Source of the DNA: Stratiolaelaps scimitus
Taxonomy: Eukaryota > Arthropoda > Arachnida > Mesostigmata > Laelapidae
Assembly (NCBI GenBank): GCA_019614645.1
Contig: JABWDB010000004.1
Location: 20,150,001-20,214,000, forward strand
Direction of reading: 5' to 3'
DNA: 64,000 nucleotides
Shown in pieces: positions 12,041 through 23,049 of the stretch; position 1 is the first letter of the stretch, and each line of letters starts with the position of its first letter. A program made the translations under genes and the position numbers. The notes below the pieces were generated by a model. It did no database searches and was not told the DNA's origin. It saw only the letters and a program-made list of their open reading frames with translations.

Positions 12041-12953
12041 ATGAAGTCTACCGTGAGTATACCGCACTGATTGCGAAATACAAAATAGAGATCACACAGG
12101 GTAGTTGAAATACTAGGAATTGCGAAGCAAAGCTTTCTTTGGCAGCATTCAATCGTGGGGTTACGATAGCCATAGGTAGCTTCTGGTGAAATCTCGAGTA
12201 CGAATCGTCAGATACGAGAAGAACACCACATCCAAATGTGACCTTCGACCATATGAAAATTGTGACGAATCATTCATGGAGAATAGGGCATACCCGACCC
12301 GGCCAATCAGGTCAACCAGCGTTGACTCTTAACTCACGTATCTGTCCATTACACAGGCCTAATGGGAACTAATGGCCGCCCGAAACGGATTATTGTTACT
12401 ATTTTGTTTGAGTAAGCACAATTAGTGAAATCGTGAGCAGAGCACGAATCTCGATCTAAAACGATTAGCCATGGCGTATTTAGTGACTGAGAGGCTTCTA
12501 CGAATCACGTTTACACAGACAGCTCCAGTTCGTTTATCCACTTACGCGATTTGAATGGAACAACAGTTGCAAATGTGAATACTCCTTACCCGGTACGATG
12601 CGAAATTGCTTTCGGGCTGCAGCGAGAGCAGCTGACAGTAAGAACTCGAAACACGTTGTACAATCAGGCATATACAGCTGCTAAAATGCCAATATACAAT
12701 GTTGCAGGTTGCCATGATCGTTTTGGCCGCAGTGGCCGCTGTGGCCCTCGCCGGTCATCTGGGTTACGGAGGACTCGGCCTCGGAGGTTACGGAGGCTTT
12801 GGCTACGGCGGATACGGTCACGGGTATGGATATCCCGTCGGACGGGCTTTCTCGTACGGCTCGAAAATTAGCCACGGACATGGATTTGGCTATGGAAAGA
12901 TTGGATACGGCCTCGGATACGGCCATGGACTCGGTTATGGCATTGGATACTAA
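12041..12953 (+). CDS. Gly/Tyr/His-rich secreted peptide B (two exons)
   Basis: Exon 1 is 12041-12052 (ATG AAG TCT ACC, donor gtgagt) and exon 2 is 12708-12953 after gttgcag, joined in phase 0. The 85-aa product starts with a signal peptide (MKSTVAMIVLAAVAAVALAG). The mature part is GYGG and GHGY repeats around the core GYPVGRAFSYGSKISHGHG, identical to paralogue A. It ends in GLGYGHGLGYGIGY where A ends in GFGYGLGLHG. Same orientation, intron position and intron phase as A make a tandem duplication near certain. Probably a structural cuticle or antimicrobial-type peptide; function is inferred from composition only. Confidence 0.85.
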
Positions 12954-13007
12954 ACGTTGTCAAATGCGTGTGTACCCCCTGAAAATAATGTAGAAAAAAC
13001 AAATTCG

Positions 13008-13013
13008 AATAAA
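13008..13013 (+). terminator. Poly(A) signal of Gly-rich peptide gene B
   Basis: AATAAA 55 nt after the stop codon. Confidence 0.7.
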
Positions 13014-14153
13014 ACTCGACAAATAGCAGGAGACAAGAGGCTGAATTATTTAGGGGTCGTATTGTGAACAGATTGTGTCCTCATGTTGAACGTGAATACC
13101 GGGCTCGATTATGAGAGGAAATAGTAATTTTTTGGCCAGTAAAGCGCGCTACGCGGGTACCGCACAGAGATAATAACCACTGTAGATGTGGGCTATTTTA
13201 GTTACTGTATTGAGATCACACTATGGAACCAAGGTTGTATTTTGATCGCGGATATATGCATTTATTTCTCCCACATAATGCAAGTATTCAATTACACACA
13301 TGTGATTCTATAGCATGCGTAAAGCAACATCCTGCATACGATACGGTCGATTCGTATAACCGATAAATCATATTTTGCGTTCATGTCTGCGTAGTATGAA
13401 ATGGAACATTAGAAGGCATAAAACATATATAATATACTTATAATGAGGTTCTCATGATTATGTTCAAAATCCTCAGATTTTTCGGGGTAAATTAGAGTTG
13501 AAATTAGAAACACCCCGTAGATTTCGTATATAAATTTCACTGTGAAAATGTATTTCACTACTGCTTAGTTCTGTACGATGCAAAAATACTTTGGGCTGTG
13601 GGAATTCTATAGATCTGGTCTGTTGAAGCAAACTAGCTTGTCAACAAAAAAGGCTTCCAACGAGTGCTATACTTATACACAGTGCTGAGTATCTCATATG
13701 AGATCATCATCAACCTCATTCCTCGTCAATCCGGAGGAATGAGGTGATGATGATCTCATATCTTATCGTCCGTAATTGTACTTCAGAAAAAAAACCACAT
13801 ACGTTAAAGGATTAGCAATAAAAGCGCGGCTGTGCTAAGCTGCCCTATAAATTCCGGTGCCTTAATCCATAATGCTACATTTGCGGACGCTTTATAAATT
13901 GTTCCTCGACTCCATATGACTCGATGTGAAATAATGTAAAATAAAAAAAAACAAATTAAAAAAACAAATTGATTTCCACAGCCATAGCCCTGTGGACTGG
14001 TACACGTGGCTTTAGACAATAAGTTGATTAGGAACAGTATCTATTAGTAAATGGTACAGATATATTAGCATTCTCTGGGAACTTCACTTCAAAGGTGTGA
14101 TAGTAAGCATAATTTCATTTCATTACTTTAGATTGTATTTGCCTTTTGTTTAA
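13014..14153. other. Spacer between Gly-rich gene B and the coiled-coil gene
   Basis: AT-rich, with no plausible exon. Its notable feature is the imperfect inverted repeat at 13696-13761. The 3' end of the coiled-coil gene should extend into its right part. Confidence 0.5.
13696..13761. repeat. Inverted repeat, 28-29 bp arms, 9-nt loop
   Basis: The left arm 13696-13724 and right arm 13734-13761 are reverse complements except for one bulged base (caacctc versus gaggtga). Both contain gatgatctcata. The loop is gtcaatccg. It could be a foldback element remnant or a hairpin in a transcript. Confidence 0.85.
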
Positions 14154-17100
14154 TTAACGTAAGTTATCATTGTCCCAAGTGTCCGAGCTATTAGGTAAGC
14201 TCTCCTCGCTGTATTGCGACGCTGTACATGGAGTGTCGTCCCTTTCCTTGAAAGGTTCGTCGATTTCGGACTCCAACTCGATCTCTTCTTGCAGGCCGAT
14301 ATCGTTCGAGTATTCGTCCAATGCGGCCATATCCTGCAGTTGCACTTGTAGAAGGTGAACTTCATGCTCCAAATCCTCGCGTCCGTTCGAAGTTCTTCTT
14401 AATTCACTGTACATTTCCTTTTCAAGTCGGTTCACCTCCTTCTCAAGCCTGCATTGGACATTGGATTACATGGGAACTTAAGTTTGTTACTTCAACTGAA
14501 CACGCCAGCGATCAAGGTAAATTTTCCGGATAAAGGCGATATCAATTTATCAACATACATTGATTTTGTCTGTCATATCTTAAATGAACGCGATGAGAAA
14601 ATACGGTGTATAGAAAGTTAGCATATTATGAAGATGGGACGTGTAAAATGTCTAAGTTGATATGTCATAAACGAGGAAGGTGGCAATCTATTCTTAAATA
14701 ATAAAATTTACAGGACACGCTTTCAGTGATGTTTTCTTCGACGCTTTGTGCTGCCGTTCACTGTTCCTATTATCTCAATGCTAAGGTGAACAGCTCATGA
14801 ATTCAGGTTTTTACACCGGTCATGACTTAAGATATTATAATTTCTCCTGCAAGACGAAGACTCGGTGGCGCAACGGTAGCGCGTCTGACTCCAGATCAGA
14901 AGGTTGCGTGTTCAAATCACGTCCGGGTCAAGTAACCTTTTACTGTGTTTTCCTGTCTTGTTGATTCCGCTATCAATCACAGTGATATCAGCTCTCGGAA
15001 GGAGCAACTGTGCTTCGGTGTACATACGCGGTAAATTGAGGTAGCCATAGGCCTGAAAAATCGAGCCCGGTGGAGTTGTGCATTTCGTGTGTGCATTGCT
15101 ATCGGAGGAGACACGGAGATGCACGGGCTCGATCCCCATTTCCATTCAAGGAGGTCCGCCTTATAAAGCAATGCCGAAAGTAGGCGTTAACTGTTAGTTG
15201 GAATCCGCCCAGAAAATTTATGTTTAGTCACAAAAATACAGCACAGGTGTTGGTGGGGTTCTTTTAAATTTTCCCGCCAAACGGGTACACGTAGACCCGC
15301 ACATACATATTTTCGTCGTTTTAAATACGTTTCACACCAGTCATGACTTAAGTCATTATAATTTCTCCTGCAAGACCAGGACTCGGTGGCGCAACGGTAG
15401 CGCGTCTGACTCCAGATCAGAAGGTTGCGTGTTCGAATCACGTCCGGGTCAAGTAACTTTTTATTGCGTTTTTTTTACCTTGCTGTCTTCTCTGTATCTA
15501 TCAATCTGGGTGAGTTCAGCGAGCTGCCGAAAATGAAATTGCGCTTCGCTATAGACACAATATGGTGATCTTCGGTAGCCATAGGGACCAACACACCACA
15601 GATATTGGTGGGGTTCATTTTCAAACGCTCCCGCCAAACAGGAACCCGTAACCCAGGAATATATATATTTTCGTTCTTTGACATGCGTTGCACCTGGCAG
15701 CCATATATATATATATATATATATGTATCTTCACTAACTTGCTCTTCCTCTTCGCATTCCTAATCTCCTTCGCGAGGTCCCGTTCGAGGCAACGTTTCTT
15801 TTCCGTAGACTTCTCAATATCCTTGACAAGTAGTATAGCTCTCTCGCGGAGTGCGTCTAATGAGTCGGACACTTCGCGCAGCCGTCGGGCGGCCTCGGGT
15901 TCTGAAAGTACCTGAAATCTACGCAGATAGAAGTTTGACGACTCTTCAACGAGATGCCGAATGTACATATCCTGGAATGGATACCAGCAGAGGTAAAGTC
16001 TCCCTTAGAAATGGCGTTTACTTTCATAGAATGTCCTCTGACCAAACCACCGTACAGGGAAAGAGGGACATCTACGATTTCGTGTCTTATCGCTGTGTCG
16101 CCTCCATAGAAGAATTATTAATTAATTCGTTAACTCCAAGGCCCGTTCAAGACAGCAAATAACCCGAATCTTCCATTTAAATACCAAAGAAGTAGCATGT
16201 AAATAAATCAAGCACGCGATCGCACATTTATCACCATAAATGCAAATGTCGTCAACCGATTCGACGATGCATTGCACATTTGCATATAAATAGGGGTTCG
16301 ACTTATGAAGCAATGCTGAAAACAGTTGTACCGTGACGTTGTTCAATGGTGGCTGTGAGGTTGCCTAGAAAATTGAGTTCTTTCTTTATCATATGTCAAA
16401 GCTTGTGCGGAGAAGAAGACGAAACAGTGGAATATCTTGTGATAATATGTAAGGTGTTAACAGTAATGATCGTTGAACTAAACGAACCTCTATGTTTCAG
16501 TGATGAAACTGAATGCAGGGAAGTGATTGAGATGAGTGCAGCTTACCAATATTGAGCGAATAATGTGAGAAATAAAGGTAATGTACAATCAACTCCTATA
16601 CAGCAACGGACAGTGACAAAATAATAAATGACAGCAGCATCCGTCGAACTCACTCACACCGACATACATATACAGTGGTGGGCATAAACTTAAGGCACCC
16701 AATCGTTACAAGGAGCACACATTTGAGGAATTTATCATATCTCTGATTAATGTACGTGTCAAATAACATACACACCACAAAGAACAGCGCATATAACGTC
16801 GCATGCAGCCAATAAAATGTGTCATCTTTCGGCTGTATAAAGTGATAAGGAACCCTAAGTTATCGAGTATTCTTGCTAAATTAATTCTCGTCCGTGTGGC
16901 CCCGCCCTTGCTAATTATAACGTTAAAGACTCGGTTTGGCATAGCATCAACGAGATTTAGCAGGATCTGGTCGCTGACACCTCCCCAGGCCTTCAACAAC
17001 GCCTCTTTTTGTGCTTCCACGGATGTATACTATATACTACTACTTCTCCTGGATGTATACTATATACACCAGTATATATATGATATTTGTACACACTGTA

Positions 17101-18726
17101 TGACATCGGAAATCTACCTTGGGATCCTGTGACTCAAGAATCGAATTCCATTGCAGAAACTTCTTCGTGCTCTCCTCCAGTTCAGACAGAAGTTTCTGAC
17201 TCTGACTGGTCTCCACTGTAAATGACGAAACAAAAATGATGAATATCTCATTTCAGTGAATATACCTGAACTGTGTGGAATGCTTCATCGCTGTGCATTA
17301 TAACCATGCGAGTAAGTCAATGAAGACACTTGTAGCATATATGTATGGATATATATGTATATTTTTTTTTACAGAATACTATTGTATTATATGCTAGTGC
17401 ATAGCCTATCTTTAACTGCATGGAGATCTCTGTACGTAGAAGACTGACAAGACTAGCTTGCCCTAAAAGCACGGCGCACTTTAGTGTGCCCAGTGCCCAG
17501 TTTATCTTTTTGAAGCATCACGTTCCTTGTCCGCACCTTATTTCCTTATCCATAACGTCCGTTATGAAACTGTTAACGTGAGTGTAAGTGATCCCACCTA
17601 CACGAGTGTCATTACACTGAACTGCTATTAACGTAAAGTTGACCGTTTGCGCAAATGTTGAAGCGTTGACCTACGAGACTAGAGATGGATGGCAAATTTC
17701 TATAAAGTACAATAGAATATATAGATATATAGTGTCGAATAGATGGCTTACTCACCGAAGAGGTCGGCCTGATGTTTTTCTAGCAGAGTTTTGTCCCTTC
17801 GAAACAGCTGTTCCTGCTGCTCCTTTAGCTGCGAAACCTCTTTGAGCGCGGAAGAGTTCCTTTCTATACGACTACGAAGTTCGGCCACCTCCATGCGGAG
17901 CTCTCCAGTTGCCTAGTTCAAAAACGTGTTCAGAGCAACAATAAGGATGTTTCAAGGAAGGTGCATCATTTATGCGTGTTCACGTTTCTGGTACAATCAT
18001 ACACACGATGCAAGTGTAAAATGTTGTAATCTTAAGGAAATAACAATTCTGACTGACGTGACAGTTTACAGTGAAGTATCCTACTTGGTGGCGGTACAGC
18101 AGCAGTGATATTGTATATATTGTATGCACTTCGGGGATGATCCAAGATCTTTTTCAGGTATCACAGTTTAGCAGCAGCAGATGCAGTTATACATATTCAA
18201 CCCAAGTACCTCTCACTATCTCGACCGGGTCGAGTGGACCGTATTCTGCGGCAGTATATTCCTATCGGTAATGCATAGCTGACGTCACTTTTGAATTGAA
18301 CACTGCCTCCAAAGATCTGATAGGCGTCTATAAGGCAGTATTTTTTTCTAAAAATATTTGACGCACACCCATCACTCAAGTTGTACGCGCAACACAGAGC
18401 CGTGATCAGATGCGATTGTCCGCTACCTTTTGCAGATTGTCTCGTTGGTCCTCAATCTTGTCTAGTTTGGTTTTCATTGCGGAAAGCTTCTTACACCAGT
18501 ACGCGTGTCGATTGGTGACCTCCACCAATTCTTCAGCGCCGCCACAGCTCATTGCCGTCGAGCCCGTGGGTCTCTCGTTCGCGACAACAGACCGAGGCTG
18601 CTCAGTGGCCCAGCTGCCTGCACTCTCAAGGTCTGAGGTGGTGTGGCTAGTCACCAACATAACATGCCGTGGGAGTTGAGCTATCACGCACACAGTGACG
18701 GCATTGGTGCTGGTGCCGGGGTCCAA
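14154..18726 (-). CDS. Uncharacterised coiled-coil protein, five exons, one apparent frameshift
   Basis: Exons in transcription order: 18427-18726, 17756-17913, 17118-17215, 15739-15911, 14154-14448. All joins have GT-AG borders and compatible phases except within exon 2. The product is about 340 aa. A Ser/Thr-rich N-terminus leads into long heptad-like segments (KLSAMKTKLDKIEDQRDNLQ, then LLSELEESTKKFLQ, LREVSDSLDALRERAILL and KLEKEVNRLEKEMYSEL). It ends in an acidic tail finishing DTWDNDNLR. I do not recognise the family; centrosomal or kinetochore-type coiled coils are possible but unproven. Exon 2 is 158 nt where 157 would keep frame: its first part reads GELRMEVAE and the rest LRSRIERNSS in the next frame, with an in-frame TAG if taken literally. 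The start is uncertain; later in-frame Met codons exist. Confidence 0.65.
14859..14930 (+). tRNA. tRNA-Trp (anticodon CCA), copy 1
   Basis: 72 nt. The acceptor stem gactcgg/ccgggtc pairs fully with one G-T. The D-arm gtggcgcaacggtagcgc and the anticodon arm tctgactccagatcaga (anticodon CCA) are intact, and the T-loop is ttcaaat. No intron. The A and B boxes are intact, so it should be transcribed. It sits in the last intron-bearing part of the coiled-coil gene, on the opposite strand. Confidence 0.95.
15052..15222 (+). repeat. Rearranged SINE-like copy inserted between the tRNA-Trp genes
   Basis: 15115-15222 is the body in forward orientation: B-box-like gggctcgatcccc at 15124-15136, then gtccgccttataaagcaatg and the gttaactgttagttgg core. 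15061-15114 is the head of the same family in reverse orientation; its reverse complement, gtgtctcctccgatagc and so on, matches 4547 onward. The copy is therefore a foldback or twin-primed form. The second tRNA unit lacks it and gives the empty site (ggtagccatagg followed directly by the ttggtgggg block). Confidence 0.75.
15380..15451 (+). tRNA. tRNA-Trp (anticodon CCA), copy 2
   Basis: 72 nt and identical to copy 1 except ttcgaat instead of ttcaaat in the T-loop, a tolerated purine swap. The conserved 5' flank (about 45 nt upstream) and the downstream aagtaac followed by T-rich sequence, a possible Pol III terminator, match copy 1. Confidence 0.95.
16272..16373 (+). repeat. Interspersed repeat (SINE-like) fragment
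   Basis: ttgcacatttgcat, then aggggttcgacttatgaagc, then aatgctgaaaacagttgtac, and the gacgtt...tggctg core align with 4610-4704. The B-box head is missing. Confidence 0.65.
16673..17020 (-). pseudogene. Tc1-like transposase relic with one terminal repeat
   Basis: A TA dinucleotide at 16671-16672 precedes cagtggtgggcataaact, which resembles a Tc1-family inverted terminal repeat. Reading leftward from 17020, the reverse strand encodes LLKAWGGVSDQILLNLVDAM followed by PNRVFNVIISKGGATR. This is the typical C-terminal end of Tc1 transposases (aromatic W, Lv.SMp.R, GgaT). The catalytic DDE part and the other terminal repeat are absent, so it is a dead 3' fragment. It lies in the intron between exons 3 and 4 of the coiled-coil gene. 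Confidence 0.75.
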
Positions 18727-21448
18727 CGAGCGACAGTTGCATCTGCATCAGCAGGCACCGGCCAATGGCAATGTATTCCATGGTTGTTTATATGATATTA
18801 TTATATAAACCGATGCTTCCCTAGCCCTATGTTGCTCCTGTTATTCGTGCCCGATTGTGCCCTTGGAGCCATTCAGCCACAACCGGCTACCACCACGCTT
18901 ACGGCGAATACCGGCTACTAGAAAACGGCATATATCTAAAGTGCCGCGACTGTCTAAGCTATAAAATATGTATCCAGTGAATGAATATGGTTGGCGACGA
19001 GGAACAAGAACGAATACAGCAACAATAGCGTCATTGCTTGCGTGACCCAGCGCCGTAGCCGTCTTACGCCTGCTGTTTGCTGCGCGTATTAGAATACGTG
19101 AGTGAGTCGGCTGTGGATGCAAACAGAAACGTTTGTATTGTATATAGCACTGACGATTGCTACTATTGCTTTACCGTACAATCGATGCAAACGATGCCTA
19201 GTCAACATTGCTGTCGAATGATGAATGTCGTCATTATGAAGTGGATTATTCGGTGTTTGACAATGTCGATTCTTTCACCGACCTCGTTTGCTCAGTGGCC
19301 AGAGGTCCGAATGTGCTAAATTCAAGATTGCAGAATGAAAAATGACAATAATATGAAATGTGCTACGCAACGATTCCCGCTGCATTACCGTGTGACGCCC
19401 AGCAGAACTCGATCGAGGATTCCTTAGGCTGCATGTAACATTCCCAAGTATAATGTGTAGTAATATTACACTCAGGTTCGGCCTTTGGACGACTAGGTTT
19501 GCATAGTAAAATTCAACTATCGGACTAAATGTTTCATCAATCACTATAAATGTTTAAAGGCACGCAACATGAGCTAGCTTTTACCCATGTCTCAAATACG
19601 AGGAACGAGTAGAAGTCTGGCATTTTATCTGTAGTGAACAGAAAGGCACTTTGAAGGTGGATGTTAACTTTTAGACGTTTCATCATTTAGATATCGAATG
19701 GCGCAGTAGAGCTTTTAATTAGCGGTAAACGACAGTTACCGAGAATTGGCATTTCTAAGGAACATAGGCGATCAGCTATTATTAATAAAACTAAATCCTT
19801 CTTCAGTCTTCGACACACGATGCGAATACAAAACCCGGCGTTGTTTAACTACGAGGATACATTCAAATATGACTCTGCTTTAAGGATTAAATTCATTTTT
19901 CCGTCCACGATACTGAACGAATGTAAACGATTCATAAGAAAATACAGGCCCCGACAAGGGGGGTCTGGCGACGTCGCGTCTTGCCCTTGATATCTCGGAT
20001 TGTCAGAATAACAGAAGGAGCGCACTACCGAGGCCGTTCACTCATGTGGGCCGTAAGAACAGTGAACATGAAATAACCGGCCATCGCCGAAAATAACGCG
20101 CAGCGTACAAACACGCTTTAATTTCCAAATATAACTTGCGGAGGAGAGCTCCGGATGACGACATCTGATTATTGTCATCTTGGATGTCATCATCGAGTTT
20201 AAGTTGAGTATGCAACATATCGTAGAGATTGCTTACCGTGTGTACGTGGAAGGAGGCACGTAGGTACGTGTGTTAAATTCGTGACAAAAACAGCAACGAT
20301 TATCTGTACTACGATGACTTGGCCAAAAAGGAATACAGAGGTTTAAAGCCATAGAGATTCAGCAGGAGGAGCGACAGCAGCAGCAACAATCACTCTCGTT
20401 CGGTGACTCTATTTGGATAGCGCAATATCAGTGGACTTAATTGATCGGTTTAAAATGATACATACAAATGAATCGATTCTCGTTACGAGACGACAGCAGC
20501 AGATCTAGCTCGAATTCAACCAACGATAATCGAATAGAAATTGCCACCAATGTGCAATCATGTAACTTCGTATCTCACGTTGTGCCATCGTCACGACGAA
20601 CGCGAAATTGCAACTCTATCTAACTCTATTCATTCGATGATATTCTACGCTGCACCACTTCAACCATTATTCGTATGTCACGCACATGCACACGTCACTT
20701 CCTCTGTAATCAACGTATTTGACTCCTTTCGGACAGTGTTCAACGCCGCTATGCTCTATAGACCCACCTAGAACTTAGATGTCTGTAGCACACCTTTAAT
20801 CCATTAACAGATTGTAAGCTGCATCTATTTCGATGGACACTAAGAAGTCTCTGATATGAGTGTGTGTGAACCAGCGCTTTAATTAGGTCGCTGACAGAGA
20901 TCCTTTGTCTCGAATGTTTCATCATTTCTGTGTTATTTCAGCTTCGCTTTGCGGCGACTTCAATCCCTATTGTTGTTCTCATTGTATCCTCATCACACGC
21001 CCCTCTACCCCCGTGCGTCCGCCGAACAGCCGGTGAAACAGTGGTCGTCCACTAACTATGATCCACTGCTGCGCCAAATCGATCTCTTTGTCGATCGACA
21101 CCTCCTATCAATTGTGGCCCGATAATTCCGTGTGGTAAAATGCGAGGGACAGCCCGTTGCTAAGGTGCGCTGTTCGCTGGGGGTTGACATCCACCATTCC
21201 CGGTCGGTCGTTCGCAGTCCTTCTCTCTCGCTGTTTCTTTCGAGTACCAGTGGTACGTGGTGATGATCTGCAGTGGTGATCTCAACGTCTGTCGTAACAC
21301 CATCCAGTGGACGTTCGCCGGTGGACGCTTCGACAGCAAGAGTGAAAGGTTATTCCCTTGCACCTCCGGGCGGACAAAGCGCCCCTACACAACTCGCTCG
21401 CCATCTCGTCGATCCATCGAAAAAGCCTCCTGCTCTCGATCGGCTCGT
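18727..21448. other. Spacer between coiled-coil gene and cysteine proteinase
   Basis: The two genes are divergently oriented, so this 2.7 kb should hold both promoters. No supported exon. A short CAG/CAA run lies near 20376-20391. Open frames around 21160-21661 overlap the proteinase leader in several frames and are not genes in themselves. Confidence 0.5.
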
Positions 21449-21455
21449 TATAAGG
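21449..21455 (+). promoter_or_regulatory. Putative TATA box of the cysteine proteinase gene
   Basis: TATAAGG lies 84 nt before the ATG at 21533. A tcattg initiator-like match sits about 28 nt downstream, at 21477. The spacing is right for a core promoter. Confidence 0.5.
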
Positions 21456-21532
21456 GAAACGTCGTGTGTCGCCGGTCATTGCTTGATCCGGTGTGGCTGG
21501 GATCAACCACGAACAGAGCTACCATCATCACG

Positions 21533-23014
21533 ATGGCCCGTTGGATTCTATTCGTTGCCGCCGCTGCGGGGCTATCGGTCGCCGGTGAGTTTACGGGTTC
21601 GACATTACGCACAAAAACAGTAAAAACATCTCTTCTCATATGGCTACGAAATAGCACATAGAGGTCCAGCTGTCTAGTGAGTTTGTTAGCAAACGCATAC
21701 GATACGTGTTCATAGTACACATTGTGTGTGGCCCATAGTGGGCAATGCTTGACATGATACAAGCAGCCCATTGGCGTGTTTTACTAATGGCAATGTGTGA
21801 CACAGCCTCGAAACGGACACACTCGATCCCGATGTTCCCCTGAATATTCTGGCGATCCTTTGCGAGGGCGTGTTATTCTCTCAATGTGACCATTTAACCG
21901 ATATCCGATACAACACACGCGGGGAATACCAATTGGATCGTATAGATGGAGCTGTGCTCACTCCGTTATCGAATACACCGAACCTGTGCACATAACGAAA
22001 CCTGTTGAAGATGATCAACTCCAATGATCTGTCTCGCCTTACGTTGACGCCGCTAATCGTGTTAACTAAGTATTAGCTATTTGCTTTGATGGCAATCAAA
22101 GTGCCATCATACATGCGCATTATTGCTACAATAATGATATATTTTTTTTCGAGACTGCAAAAGACAGTACTAACCCTTGCCAAATGAGACTTCCTATCCT
22201 TGCTATATGGTACACATAGAAGTTAGAAGCATATACTTTTTATTATTAGTATCGGGAATTTGTAATATATTGTCAGGAAAAATGACCCCGAAAAACAAAA
22301 AAACTCGCGATTTCACAAAATGAACACAGAGCAATCCACGAAATAAGATCCCCGTCTCGAGTTAAGGGATCCCCCCCCCTTTTTCTAGTCTACGCAATTT
22401 CTGCCTGGCAGGTTGTTAGATATTCGTCATCGTCTGACGAATGTACCTTCCAGATACCAGATGCGTCGCGGTGGTTCATTGTGCAAACACATCTGTTGAA
22501 CCAGTAAATGCGCACTTGACCGGTGAGTTGCGCCAGACTTTGCCTCTTCTACCTTGGCACTACTGCGCCGTCAGCTGCGCGGTTTAAGCGGTGGTAAGCG
22601 AGAGGTTCAAGTGCTGCAATAGGGGGTGAGCCTCGTCGTCGCTCAACGGCGGCCGCGCGGTGGAGTGTTCCACAATCCCACGGGCAGATTGGCTCACTTC
22701 CGTGAATTCGCCTCATATATCTTATAGCTAGATGGCCGGTGCATGGCTTGTTGAAGGGGATATACTCTCAAACTGCCAAGTGGTCATGTCAATCGATTTG
22801 CCACGGGTGATTTACATATTTGCCGATTATTGAAGATGCAGAATTGTGCCGAGAGTGCAATGCACTTTACTGTGAGAATGTATGCGATTGATAGTGCTGC
22901 GGAGTGATACTGGCATCTTGCAGATAGTGAGCTCACTATCTCAGGACTTCTTGAGGAAACAGAATGGTGTCCTCTTTCAATTATAACCTCCCTTTTGAGT
23001 TAGGGATTGAGCAA

Positions 23015-23049
<35 letters not shown>

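Larger units (their letters stand above)
14809..15700 (+). repeat. Tandem duplication of a tRNA-Trp unit, third partial unit
   Basis: The segment caccggtcatgacttaag at 14814 recurs as caccagtcatgacttaag at 15335, 521 bp on, and the tRNA genes keep the same offset. The downstream landmark ttggtggggttc recurs at only a 355-bp offset (15250 and 15605), because the first unit carries about 166 bp of extra repeat. A third unit begins around 15684 (gcgttgcacctggcag) and is then replaced by (TA)n at 15703-15724. Confidence 0.8.
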
